Shown here: in pieces, positions 9,033 to 17,116 of the stretch
Layout of the letters: every line of letters begins with the position of its first letter
How positions within the stretch are numbered: the first letter of the stretch is position 1
Assembly (NCBI GenBank): GCA_003170135.1
Contig: PMZR01000046.1
Span: 1-64,000, forward strand
DNA length: 64,000 nucleotides
Reading direction: 5' to 3'
Origin: Acidobacteriota bacterium
GTDB taxonomy: Bacteria; Acidobacteriota; Vicinamibacteria; Vicinamibacterales; Fen-181
Translations under genes and position numbers: made by a program
Notes under the pieces: model-generated
The model's database searches: none
What the model was told of the DNA's origin: nothing
Seen by the model: the letters and a program-made list of their open reading frames with translations, nothing else

Positions 9033-9731
9033 ATGCCACGCTCACGCGCTCCACGCCGCACGCCGCCCCTCTCCGATCCGTCGCGGCAACAGCGCCAGGC
9101 GTTCCGCCGCAACCTGCTGGCGTGGTACGACCGCTACGGGCGCGATCTGCCCTGGCGTCGCACGCGCGACCCGTACCGGGTCCTCGTCTCGGAGATGATG
9201 CTGCAGCAGACGCAGGTCGATCGCGTGGTGCCGAAGTACCACGAGTGGCTCGAGAAGTTCCCGTCGCTGCCGGCGCTGGCGCGGGCGACCGAAGGCGAGG
9301 CGGTGGAGACGTGGTATCCGCTCGGCTACAACATTCGACCGCGCCGCCTGCACGCGATCGCGCGGGAATCGGTGGAGCGCTACGGCGGCGGGTTGCCCGG
9401 CGATGCCGATGCGCTGCGATCGTTCAAGGGCATCGGCGCCTACACGGCGGGCGCCGTGATGAGCTTCGCGTTCGACGCCCGCGCGGCGATCCTCGATACG
9501 AACGTCGCGCGCCTGCTGTTCCGGGTGCTGGTCGGCACAGGCAATCCGAAGTCGCACGCGATGCGGGGGCGCTTGTGGCAACTGTCGGAGATCATGCTGC
9601 CGAGGCGGCGCGTCTACGACTTCAACCAGGCGCTCATGGATTTCGGCGCGCTGGTCTGCGTCGCGCGAAAACCGCGCTGCCTTGTGTGCCCGCTGGCCGG
9701 CATCTGCCGCTCGTTCCCGCTGCAGGCGTAG
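9033..9731 (+). CDS. mutY: A/G-specific adenine glycosylase MutY, short form
   Basis: A 232-residue HhH-GPD glycosylase that removes adenine mispaired with 8-oxoguanine. Motifs in order: SEMMLQQTQV (catalytic Glu region), the helix-hairpin-helix FKGIGAYTAGAV, the catalytic Asp region YDFNQALMDFGALVC, and a 4Fe-4S cluster with spacing C-X6-C-X2-C-X5-C at the C-terminus. The protein stops right after the cluster, so the usual C-terminal MutT-like domain that reads 8-oxoG is missing. A free-standing Nudix protein is encoded tail-to-tail next door. The ATG at 9033 is the first start that avoids the preceding minus-strand gene. Confidence 0.9.
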   Translation: MPRSRAPRRTPPLSDPSRQQRQAFRRNLLAWYDRYGRDLPWRRTRDPYRVLVSEMMLQQTQVDRVVPKYHEWLEKFPSLPALARATEGEAVETWYPLGYNIRPRRLHAIARESVERYGGGLPGDADALRSFKGIGAYTAGAVMSFAFDARAAILDTNVARLLFRVLVGTGNPKSHAMRGRLWQLSEIMLPRRRVYDFNQALMDFGALVCVARKPRCLVCPLAGICRSFPLQA

Positions 9732-9736
9732 TGCTT

Positions 9737-9858
9737 GTGCTGAGTGCTGTGCCAGGTGCCGAGTGCTGTGCCAGGTGCCGAGTGCCGGGACAGTGACAGA
9801 AACCGCGCGCACTCGGCACCCAGCACGTAGCACCGGCACCAAGCACCAGCACCTATCA
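9737..9858. repeat. Heptamer arrays as inverted arms between mutY and the Nudix gene
   Basis: The left arm (9737-9788) is built from GTGCTGA, GTGCTGT, GTGCCGA and GTGCCGG units with occasional 5-bp steps. The right arm (9810-9858) is built from CACTCGG, CACCCAG, CACGTAG and CACCAAG units, the inverse complement type. The arms can pair imperfectly, so the structure could act as a bidirectional terminator between the two convergent genes. The right arm reaches the last bases of the Nudix gene. Confidence 0.75.
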
Positions 9859-10287
9859 CCCCGCAAGACCGTCCCCCGTCAGGCGCGCGATGAACTCGGC
9901 GTCGGCGGGCGGGAAGGGCAGCGACGTCAGCGCGGCGCGCGGCACCCACTGCATCGCCTGGCCCTGCACCGGGCGGGGCACGCCGTCGAGCACGCAGCGG
10001 AAGAACCGCAGGTCGAGGTCCAGGTGCCTGGCGGTCCCCTCCGCAGGCTCGTAACGGTAGCGCGTGCGGAACAACTCCTCGGCCACCACGGCGTCCACGT
10101 CCAGCTCTTCACGCAGCTCCCGTTGAAGCCCGCGTTCCGGCTGTTCGCCGTCCTCGCACTTGCCGCCGGGAAACTCCCAATGGCCCGCCATGTGCTTCCC
10201 CTCGGGCCGGCGCGTGAGCAGAAAGCAGCCATCCCGCTCGATGACGGCCGCGGTCACGATGATGGGACGTTCGACCGGCCGGGTCAT
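9856..10287 (-). CDS. Nudix hydrolase, 8-oxo-dGTP diphosphatase (MutT) type
   Basis: A 143-residue single Nudix domain. The Nudix box G-X5-E-X7-RE-X2-EE is complete at about residues 41-60 (GGKCEDGEQPERGLQRELRE then EL). The substrate-side HWEFPGGK motif matches MutT-like enzymes that clear oxidised nucleoside triphosphates. It is convergent with the short MutY, which lacks its own MutT-like domain, so the two form a plausible oxidised-guanine repair pair. Its ATG overlaps the ygfZ stop (ATGA). Other (d)NTP substrates are possible. Confidence 0.88.
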   Translation of the reverse strand: MTRPVERPIIVTAAVIERDGCFLLTRRPEGKHMAGHWEFPGGKCEDGEQPERGLQRELREELDVDAVVAEELFRTRYRYEPAEGTARHLDLDLRFFRCVLDGVPRPVQGQAMQWVPRAALTSLPFPPADAEFIARLTGDGLAG

Positions 10288-11306
10288 CGGTCAACAAACG
10301 GCAGATCGGCAACCTGCGCGCTCAGGCGCTCATCACCGTGAACGATGAACAGCGGCGTTCCCGCCTCAACGAAATCGCGCTGCACGTAGCCGAGCGCGAT
10401 CGGACGCCCGACGCGCGGTGAAACGGCCGCGCTCGTCACCGTCCCGACGTCGTTGTCGCCATGCACGACGCGATCGCCGCAGGCGGGCGCCCGCTCGTCG
10501 CCGACGACGAGCCCGACGAGCTTCTTTGCGACACGACCATGCCCGCGGTGCAGCACGCGCGTGATCACTTCCTGGCCCGGATAGCAGCCCTTCGTGAGGC
10601 TGATGGCGCGGCCCTCGATGCCCGCCTCGAGCGGAATCGTGTGCTCGTCCATGTCGGCGCCGAAGCGCGGCCGTCCGGCCTCGATGCGCAGCGTCTCGGC
10701 CGCTTCCTCACCTGCCTCGACTGCGCCGGCGTCGCGGGCTGCCGCGGCGAAAGCCGGCGCTCGTTCGCGGTCGACGTAGACACAAAATCCCGGCACGCCA
10801 AGATCGCGATCGGCGGCGACCACTGCCGAGGCTTCCCTGAACCGGGCGCGTACGGACCCGTATTCCGCCAGCCGTCCGAGCGCATCGCTCGACACCGCAT
10901 CGCTCTCCTTTGCGAGCACAGCGGCAATGGTATCGGCCGCGCGCGGGCCATAGAGGGCAACGACGAGGAGGTCCGCGTCGAGATCCGCGAGGCGAACGTC
11001 CTCGGAAAAGATGAACTGCTCGAGCTTCTGCAGCACAACCGCCTTTGCCGTCGCCTCGACGTCGAGCAGTGTCAGGTCGCCCAGTTCGAGCACGCGCATG
11101 TCGGCCATCATCCGGCCCTGGGGTGTCAGGTAGGCGGCGTAACACCCGCCGCCCGTTCCGAGGGCCGCAATGTCGTTGGTCAACATCGCGTGCAGGTACG
11201 TCAAACGGTCGGGCCCGATGGCCGCGATCCGGCCCCGTTGCGAGCGGTCGACCAGCGCCGCGGCCTCACACAGGGCGCGGTACTCTCCCGGGAAATTCGG
11301 CTTCAT
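10284..11306 (-). CDS. ygfZ: YgfZ/GcvT-like folate-binding protein (Fe-S cluster assembly)
   Basis: A 340-residue member of the YgfZ branch of the glycine-cleavage T-protein fold. The diagnostic signature LTKGCYPGQEVITR, with the conserved Cys, is near residue 238. YgfZ proteins use tetrahydrofolate and support assembly or repair of 4Fe-4S enzymes. MutY, three genes away, is such an enzyme, though this is only context. No aminomethyltransferase context (gcvH, gcvP) is visible. It starts the short ygfZ-Nudix minus-strand pair and is divergent from the hydrolase gene across 20 bp, so the promoters must overlap the coding ends. Confidence 0.88.
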   Translation of the reverse strand: MKPNFPGEYRALCEAAALVDRSQRGRIAAIGPDRLTYLHAMLTNDIAALGTGGGCYAAYLTPQGRMMADMRVLELGDLTLLDVEATAKAVVLQKLEQFIFSEDVRLADLDADLLVVALYGPRAADTIAAVLAKESDAVSSDALGRLAEYGSVRARFREASAVVAADRDLGVPGFCVYVDRERAPAFAAAARDAGAVEAGEEAAETLRIEAGRPRFGADMDEHTIPLEAGIEGRAISLTKGCYPGQEVITRVLHRGHGRVAKKLVGLVVGDERAPACGDRVVHGDNDVGTVTSAAVSPRVGRPIALGYVQRDFVEAGTPLFIVHGDERLSAQVADLPFVDR

Positions 11307-11326
11307 CGCGTGGTATCCTCTCGCCC

Positions 11327-13051
11327 ATGCGCTCCGTTCATTGTAGCGTCCTGGCGCTGCTCTTCACCGCCTGGTCGTCGGGCGCCCTCGCCCAGTCCGC
11401 CGCCGCCGGCGGCCCTTCCGACTTCAAGATCTTCGTCCGGGGCGCCCAGATCGGCACCGAACAGGTGGTCGTCATGCGCTCGCCGGATGGCATTGTCATC
11501 TCCGGAAGCGGCCGCCTGAGCGCGCCCATCGACGTCATCACGAACCGCTGCGAGGTCCGGTACGACGCGCAGTGGAGGCCTGTCGATGCCCTGGACGACG
11601 CGCTCGTGCACGGCCAGTACACGTCGCTGCACACGGTCTTTACCGACGGCACCGCCGCGACACAGGCCATCCAGGGCGGCGCGCAATCGGCGCAGAAGAG
11701 CGACAAGGTCACGCCGGACGCGATCGTCCTGCTCAATTCCTTCTTCGGGCTGTACGAAGCCCTCGCCGCGCGACTGCAGAACATGAAGGCGGGCGGCTCG
11801 CTGAGGGCCTACATTCTTCCGCTGGCGGAAATCGCGATCCAGGTGAAAGACGTCAACGACGAACGGATCCAGACGCCGGGGAGAACCATCGCCACCAGGC
11901 ACTACCAGCTGCTGCTCATGAACCCGGGCGTGCCGACGCAGGCAGACCTGTGGGCCGATGAGACGGGACGGCTGCTGCGGATGTCCATCCCCGCGCAGTC
12001 GTTCGAGATGGCACGCGAAGATGTCGCGTCGGTGGCCGCGCGACGCGAAGCCGCGCCGCGTGCCGGCGACGAGCAGGTACGGATCGCGGCGAACGGCTTC
12101 ACGCTCGCCGGCACGATCTCGAAGCCGCTTCAGCCGGCAGCGCCGTCCGCCGGCGCGACCGCGAATCCGGCCGCGAAGCAGTCCGCGCCGTTTGTTCGCT
12201 ACCCGGCTGTGATTCTCGTCGGCGGGTCGGGGCCCGCCGACCGCGACGAGTTCGCCTTCAACATCCCGATCTTCGCGCAGGTGGCCGGCGCGCTCTCGGA
12301 TGCGGGCTTTCTCGTCCTTCGATATGACAAGCGCGGCGTGGGCCAGAGCGGCGGGCGCGCCGACGGCGCCACGCTCGAGCAGTACGCCGAGGATGCGCGC
12401 GCCGTCCTCGACTTCCTGCGCAAGCGCAAGGACGTGGACCCGAAACGGATCGCGATCGCCGGCCACAGCGAAGGCGGATGGACGGCCATGCTCGCCGCGC
12501 GGAAGAACAACGAGGTCGCGGCGGTCGTGCTCGTCGCGACGCCGGGTGTCAGCGGCGCCGACCTCGTGCTCGCGCAGCAGGATCACATGCTGCAGGGCAC
12601 GAACACGCCCGCGGCGGAACGGCAGGCGAAGATCGACCTTCAGAAGAAGATCCAGCACGCCGTGCTGACCGACAGCGGCTGGGAAGGAATCCCCGCGGAC
12701 CTCGCGAAACGGGCGGACACGCCGTGGTTTCACAGCTTCCTGGCCTTCGATCCCGCGAAGGTGATGCCGAACGTCAAACAGCCGATCCTCATCGTCCAGG
12801 GCGACCTGGATCGCGAAGTGTTCGCACCACAGGCGGATCGCCTCGCGCAACTGGCGCGCGCCCGGAAGGCGCCGGCAGGCGCGGCAGTCGCCCTGGTGCA
12901 CGTGCCGGGAATCAATCACCTGCTCGTCCCGGCGACGACGGGCGAGTACGAGGAGTACTCGCGGCTGGCCGACAAGAACGTCAGCAAGGACCTGCTGTCG
13001 GCCATCGCGGGCTGGCTGCAGAAGACGATGCCGGCAAGCGGTGGACAGTGA
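11327..13051 (+). CDS. Secreted alpha/beta-hydrolase with N-terminal beta-rich domain
   Basis: A 574-residue protein with a signal peptide (cleavage near ALAQS, residue about 24). Residues about 30-300 form a conserved-looking beta-rich domain of unknown role. Residues about 310-570 are an alpha/beta-hydrolase: oxyanion region LVGGSGPADRDEF, nucleophile elbow GHSEGG near residue 380, acid in IVQGDLDREVF and His in PGINHLLVP. Substrate unknown; periplasmic esterase or peptidase activity is possible. The ATG at 11327 starts a clean signal peptide. Its stop TGA overlaps an in-frame GTG of the FHA gene, suggesting coupling. Confidence 0.82.
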   Translation: MRSVHCSVLALLFTAWSSGALAQSAAAGGPSDFKIFVRGAQIGTEQVVVMRSPDGIVISGSGRLSAPIDVITNRCEVRYDAQWRPVDALDDALVHGQYTSLHTVFTDGTAATQAIQGGAQSAQKSDKVTPDAIVLLNSFFGLYEALAARLQNMKAGGSLRAYILPLAEIAIQVKDVNDERIQTPGRTIATRHYQLLLMNPGVPTQADLWADETGRLLRMSIPAQSFEMAREDVASVAARREAAPRAGDEQVRIAANGFTLAGTISKPLQPAAPSAGATANPAAKQSAPFVRYPAVILVGGSGPADRDEFAFNIPIFAQVAGALSDAGFLVLRYDKRGVGQSGGRADGATLEQYAEDARAVLDFLRKRKDVDPKRIAIAGHSEGGWTAMLAARKNNEVAAVVLVATPGVSGADLVLAQQDHMLQGTNTPAAERQAKIDLQKKIQHAVLTDSGWEGIPADLAKRADTPWFHSFLAFDPAKVMPNVKQPILIVQGDLDREVFAPQADRLAQLARARKAPAGAAVALVHVPGINHLLVPATTGEYEEYSRLADKNVSKDLLSAIAGWLQKTMPASGGQ

Positions 13052-13068
13052 GTGGCGAGCAGCGACCC

Positions 13069-13419
13069 ATGTGGATTCTGCAGACGACCGACCGTTCCGA
13101 GGCGGGGCCGTTCACGTTCCGGTTGATGCCGGGCGCAATGAAGACGCTCGGCCGATCGACGACCGCGGATTTCATCCTCGACGCCGGCATGGTGTCGCGC
13201 TTTCACTGCCGCGTGACCGTCACGCCGACCGGCGAAATCGAGATCGTGGACCTGGAGAGCACGAACGGCACGTTCGTGAACGACCGGCGTATCCACCGCG
13301 GCGTGCTCGCGACAGGCGATCGGGTCAGGGTGGGACGGGTGGAGCTCATCGTGATGGACGCGCCAACCGCCGCGCTGTCAGCCGGCCTGCCGGGGCCGGC
13401 CGTGCCCCCCGCTACGTGA
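13069..13419 (+). CDS. FHA-domain protein
   Basis: A 116-residue single forkhead-associated domain. The hallmark residues are all visible: TLGRSTTADFIL, the MVSRFHC segment, and LESTNGTFVNDRRI. FHA domains bind phosphothreonine peptides, usually from Ser/Thr kinases. An alternative GTG start at 13048 would overlap the hydrolase stop as GTGA and add seven residues; both are plausible. The 3' end overlaps the convergent MBL gene by 8 bp. A kinase-like gene in this window (52598-53548) is degenerate, so the partner kinase must be elsewhere. Confidence 0.85.
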   Translation: MWILQTTDRSEAGPFTFRLMPGAMKTLGRSTTADFILDAGMVSRFHCRVTVTPTGEIEIVDLESTNGTFVNDRRIHRGVLATGDRVRVGRVELIVMDAPTAALSAGLPGPAVPPAT

Positions 13420-14053
13420 TAAGAAACGGATTCGTCCGGCGCTCCCGGCCGATCGTCGTCTTCGGGCCGTGGCCCGGGTACACCTCCACCTCGTCTTCCA
13501 TCGCGAAGAGCACCGTTTCGATCGAACGGATGAGCGTCGCGTGATCGCCGCCCGGCAAGTCCGTGCGTCCGATCGACCCGGCAAAGAGCGTGTCCCCGAC
13601 GAGCACCTGCAGACCCGTCGTGCCCGTGCGGCCAACCCGCAGGCACACGCCGCCGGGCGAGTGCCCCGGCGTGTGGTATACGCGGATCGTATAGCGGCCG
13701 AACGCAATCTCCGGATAATCCACGTAAGAGCGATCGACCGGCGGAGGCGGTTCGACCGTCAGGCCGAAGAAGGTCGCCTGCTCAACCGCGGCGTTGTAGA
13801 GAAAGAGATCGTCGGGGTGCAGGTAGATGGGCGCGCCGAGCGCCGTGTGCGCGCGGGCGACGCCCGACACGTGGTCCACGTGCGCGTGCGTCAGCAGGAT
13901 GTGCCCGACGCTCAGTCGCTTCGCGGAGACGACGTCGAGCAGTTGGTCCACTTCATCGCCGGGATCGACCAGGACCGCCTCGCGTGTTTCCTCGCAGCCC
14001 AGCACGAAGCCGTTCTTGAGGAACGGCGCGACGGCACGAACTTCAAGCAGCAT
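13412..14053 (-). CDS. MBL-fold metallo-hydrolase (glyoxalase II-like)
   Basis: A 213-residue metallo-beta-lactamase-fold enzyme. The metal-binding motif is THAHVDHVSG (about residue 56), with further ligands in HTPGHSPGG, VGDTLFAGSIGR and YPGHGPKT. This pattern fits the YcbL/glyoxalase-II-like subgroup that hydrolyses thioesters such as S-lactoylglutathione; the true substrate is not shown by sequence. Cytoplasmic, no signal peptide. It is divergent from the dehydratase fusion gene, with a heptamer array in the gap. Confidence 0.88.
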   Translation of the reverse strand: MLLEVRAVAPFLKNGFVLGCEETREAVLVDPGDEVDQLLDVVSAKRLSVGHILLTHAHVDHVSGVARAHTALGAPIYLHPDDLFLYNAAVEQATFFGLTVEPPPPVDRSYVDYPEIAFGRYTIRVYHTPGHSPGGVCLRVGRTGTTGLQVLVGDTLFAGSIGRTDLPGGDHATLIRSIETVLFAMEDEVEVYPGHGPKTTIGRERRTNPFLIT

Positions 14054-14083
14054 GCTCGTATGATAGCCTGATGAGAAAGGTGA

Positions 14084-14139
14084 AAGCCCCTAAGCCCTGC
14101 CACGCCATAAGCCTTAAGCCATCAGCCCTGAGCCATCCC
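14084..14139. repeat. Heptamer array abutting the start codon of the receiver-dehydratase gene
   Basis: Degenerate 7-bp units CCATAAG, CCTTAAG, CCATCAG, CCCTGAG, CCATCCC run without gaps from 14105 to 14139, with related AAGCCCC/AAGCCCT units before. The last unit touches the ATG at 14140, leaving no Shine-Dalgarno. A longer start at 14071 would translate the array as an N-terminal extension. Confidence 0.8.
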
Positions 14140-15480
14140 ATGATCCTCGCCGCCGTTGACGACCTGATGCTCGCGTCGAAGATCCGGCAGGCTGCCGCGG
14201 GCGCCGGTGTGGATCTTGTCTTCCCGCGGTCACCCGCGGACCTGGTCGAACGCACGCGCGCCCTCCGGCCGGCACTCCTGATCTTCGATCTCAACAGCGC
14301 GCGCCTCGAGCCGCTCGCGACCATCGCCAGGCTGAAGGCCGACGCGTCGCTCGCGTCGATCCCGACGCTGGCGTTCGTGTCGCACGTGCAGGGCGATCTC
14401 ATCGCGGCATCCCGCGCGGCGGGCGTCGATCGCGTGCTCGCGCGCTCGGCGTTCTTCGAGCAACTGCCGCACATCCTCGCGGAGACGGACGTGAACACGC
14501 ATCATCGGGCCGACGAGATCACCCTGGCGCGCATCCATCACGCGCGCCAGCGCATCGCGCCGCACGTGCGCCGCACGCCGCTCGTCCAGTCCGCGTGGCT
14601 CTCGGAGATCTCCGGCGCGGACGTGCGCCTGAAACTCGAACCGCTCCAGGTGACCAACTCGTTCAAGGCGCGCGGGACGACGAATCTCGCGCTCGCGCTC
14701 CTCGAGCACCTGGCCGCCGGCACCGCAGCGTCGGTGCTCGTGACCGCGTCGGCCGGCAACGCCGGCCGCGCGTTCGCGTACGCCGCCGAACGGTTCGGCC
14801 TCAAGGCGACGGTCTTCACTCCGCGCCACGCGCCGCGCACGAAGCTCGATGCCATCCGCCGGCATGGCGCGGATCTCAGGGCCGAGGCGGACACCTACGA
14901 GGACGCCGAGCGCCTGGCAAAGGCGTACGCGGCCGACAACGGCCTGACCTACACCTCGCCCTACAGCCATCCCGACCTGATTGCCGGCTTCGGCACCGTG
15001 GCCATCGAAGTCTTCGAGGAGTTTCCCGGCGTAGACATGTTCCTGGTGCCGGTCGGCGGCGGCGGATTGATCAGCGGCGTCGCCATCGCGGCGAAGGGCT
15101 TGTTGCCAGGCGTCAGGATCGTCGGCGTCGAGGCCGAGGCGTCGCAGGCCTTCACGACGGCGGTCCGCGAAGGCCGTATCACCGAGGTGCCCGTCGGTCC
15201 GACCATTGCCGATGGCCTGGCGGGCAACATGGACCCGGACACGATCACGTTCGACCTGGTGCGCCGTCACGTGGACGACCTGACGCAGGTCAGCGAGGAG
15301 CGCCTCGCGGACGGGATTCGCGGCCTGGTCGCCAACGAACGCGTCATCGCCGAAGGCGCGGGGATTGCCGGAGTCGCGGCGGTGCTTGCCGGCCGCCTCG
15401 ATCTGAAAGGGCGCCGCGTCGCGATCGTGGTGTCGGGCGGGAACATCGACACGGAGCGGCTGCGCGCCATCCTCGGGTGA
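14140..15480 (+). CDS. Receiver-like domain fused to a threonine/serine dehydratase-type PLP enzyme
   Basis: A 446-residue fusion. Residues 1-115 have a CheY-like alternation with Asp50 in LLIFDLNSA at the phosphoacceptor position, but the conserved Lys region reads VLARSAFF, so phosphorylation is doubtful. Residues about 122-446 are a type-II-fold PLP enzyme: Lys176 in TNSFKARGT, the phosphate loop VPVGGGGLISG, and VVSGGNID at the C-terminus, matching catabolic threonine dehydratases (2-oxobutanoate from threonine). The two halves are in one frame with no stop; a GTG sits at the junction (VNTHH), so a separately initiated dehydratase is possible. No C-terminal ACT domain is seen. Confidence 0.8.
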   Translation: MILAAVDDLMLASKIRQAAAGAGVDLVFPRSPADLVERTRALRPALLIFDLNSARLEPLATIARLKADASLASIPTLAFVSHVQGDLIAASRAAGVDRVLARSAFFEQLPHILAETDVNTHHRADEITLARIHHARQRIAPHVRRTPLVQSAWLSEISGADVRLKLEPLQVTNSFKARGTTNLALALLEHLAAGTAASVLVTASAGNAGRAFAYAAERFGLKATVFTPRHAPRTKLDAIRRHGADLRAEADTYEDAERLAKAYAADNGLTYTSPYSHPDLIAGFGTVAIEVFEEFPGVDMFLVPVGGGGLISGVAIAAKGLLPGVRIVGVEAEASQAFTTAVREGRITEVPVGPTIADGLAGNMDPDTITFDLVRRHVDDLTQVSEERLADGIRGLVANERVIAEGAGIAGVAAVLAGRLDLKGRRVAIVVSGGNIDTERLRAILG

Positions 15481-15600
15481 TCGCGACGTGCCCATCGCCT
15501 TCTCGCGGTCCACGATCGTGAAGGAGAGGTCGCCGCCACCTCCACTTCGATCATGTGGATCGAGTTCGTGCCGATCTCGACCGATGCCAGACGCGCCGGA
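15481..15600 (-). pseudogene. Relic of a Ppx/GppA-type exopolyphosphatase N-terminus
   Basis: On the minus strand one frame reads LASVEIGTNSIHMIEVE, the ATP/phosphate-binding start of Ppx/GppA phosphatases. After a frameshift a second frame continues with LSFTIVDREKAMGTSR, the next conserved strand. Nothing further of the about 300-500-residue protein remains. Ppx degrades polyphosphate, which fits the phosphate theme of the next 20 kb. The rest of the gap to 15726 holds a GC-rich 6-bp hairpin (15692-15706, loop TTC) and no gene that I can support. Confidence 0.6.
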
Positions 15601-15726
15601 TCGACGTCGCGGCGCTCCCGCCCGCGGCGCCTGGGCAGCTGCGCTGGTTCGCCACGGCGAAGATGCTGGCGAAGATCGCGACATAACGCCCGCGGGCTTC
15701 GCCCGCACGAAGGCCCGGCCGGCCTC

Positions 15727-17037
15727 TCATCGGGTCCCGACCGCTCTCGCGATCTGAAAAGAGTCCACGCGCCCGTCGTCGGCGCCGAAGCTGTCGACAC
15801 TCAGGCGTCCTTCCTCGACCGTCACGACCTGGTAGAGCTGTATTCCCTCGATGATCTTCGCCATCCGACCTTCCTGGCGTTCGGTCACCGCGTACATCTT
15901 CGAGCCCGACACCGACAACATGTAGACCGTGCCCGGTTCAGTGTCTCCGACGCGCCGCCCCGCGTTCAGCTTGAAGCTCCGGGCATACGCGTGGTCGTGC
16001 CCCTGCAGCACGAGGTCGACATGGAACTCGTCGTAGAGCGCGCCGAGCGCCGCGCGCATTTCCGGGTAGTCCCGGTCCTTCGACACGTCGTAGAGCGGCT
16101 GGTGCTGGACGACGATCGTCCAGCGGTTCGGGTTGTTCGCAAGCGCGAGCCGGAGCCATGCGACCACCGATGCCTGCACGTGCGCCCGTTCCGCTTCGAC
16201 GTAGTCCTCGTTCGCGAACGGATTCACATCGAGGCAGATGAAGCGCACGCCCTGGTAGTCGAGGAAGTAGAACTGGCCGGCCAGCGATCCGAGATCGGCC
16301 GGACCGTTTGTGGGCAGCGAGAAGTGCGCGTTCCAGAGCGACGAGACCGCCAGCACCTTCTTGGCGTCGGACGATTCCGGTGCGCGGTGCTCATCATGGT
16401 TCCCCGGGACGGGCAGGTTGGGGACGCTGCCGGCCACGAACCCGAAGGCGCGCGTCCATTCCTCCCAGAGACGGTCGTCGTAGCCCTCGGCCAGCAAGTC
16501 GCCGGCGTCCACGACCAGGCGGGCATCCGGCGCCTGCGCATAGGCGGCGCGGATCGTCCGCGGAAACACGTCCGCCAGCCCGTTCTGCGCGTCGCCGATG
16601 TAGATGAAGCGGAACGGCGCGGGCTGGTCGCTGGCCGTGACGAACGCAAGCCACTCGCTCCACGTCTTGCCGTCGCCGACGCGATAGAGGTACCGCGTCG
16701 CCGGCCGCAGGCCCTCCAGCCGCGCGACGTGATGGTAAACGGTTCCGGACGGGTAGAGATCGACCATCGTCGAGTGCGCCGCGACCGTCGTCGCCGTCTT
16801 CGCGAGGTCCGGTGATGCCACGGCCAGCGCGACTTGGGCCTGCGGCGTGGCGATCGCCGCGGCGGTTCGCCACGTGACAGCCTGGCTCGTGGCCGGACTG
16901 CCGGCCCAGCCCAGAATGATCCGGGTCGGTGTGGTCGAGGCGCCGGTCTGTGCCGTGACGTGATTCCCGGCGGACCAGGCCACGACGAGCAGCGCGGTGA
17001 GACAGGCGCCGGCGATCCTGCGGTGGGTGTGCGTCAT
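15727..17037 (-). CDS. Secreted purple-acid-phosphatase-like metallophosphoesterase
   Basis: A 436-residue exported protein (signal peptide ending near HVTAQ). Residues about 35-140 form a fibronectin-like N-terminal domain as in purple acid phosphatases. The calcineurin-like core follows with ordered metal motifs YIGDAQNG, VVDAGDLLAEG, VPGNHDEH, VVQHQPLYD and LQGHDHAYAR. Such enzymes release phosphate from monoesters outside the inner membrane. The ATG at 17037 is preferred over 17058 because it starts the signal peptide and has GGAG upstream. It lies 79 bp after the TonB-receptor gene on the same strand, whose promoter carries a Pho-box-like site, so both probably serve organophosphate scavenging. 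Confidence 0.88.
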   Translation of the reverse strand: MTHTHRRIAGACLTALLVVAWSAGNHVTAQTGASTTPTRIILGWAGSPATSQAVTWRTAAAIATPQAQVALAVASPDLAKTATTVAAHSTMVDLYPSGTVYHHVARLEGLRPATRYLYRVGDGKTWSEWLAFVTASDQPAPFRFIYIGDAQNGLADVFPRTIRAAYAQAPDARLVVDAGDLLAEGYDDRLWEEWTRAFGFVAGSVPNLPVPGNHDEHRAPESSDAKKVLAVSSLWNAHFSLPTNGPADLGSLAGQFYFLDYQGVRFICLDVNPFANEDYVEAERAHVQASVVAWLRLALANNPNRWTIVVQHQPLYDVSKDRDYPEMRAALGALYDEFHVDLVLQGHDHAYARSFKLNAGRRVGDTEPGTVYMLSVSGSKMYAVTERQEGRMAKIIEGIQLYQVVTVEEGRLSVDSFGADDGRVDSFQIARAVGTR

Positions 17038-17116
17038 GATGCGGTTTCTCCAGACCATCTGGGTGCGACCGGGCGGCCCGCGGCGCGAGGGCCGCAGGCC
17101 GCCGGGCCGATCGTGA

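Noticed and set aside
15692-15706. A 6-bp GC hairpin with TTC loop as a terminator.
   Set aside because: There is no T-tract and it lies far from both gene ends; it is kept only as a note in the ppx relic entry.
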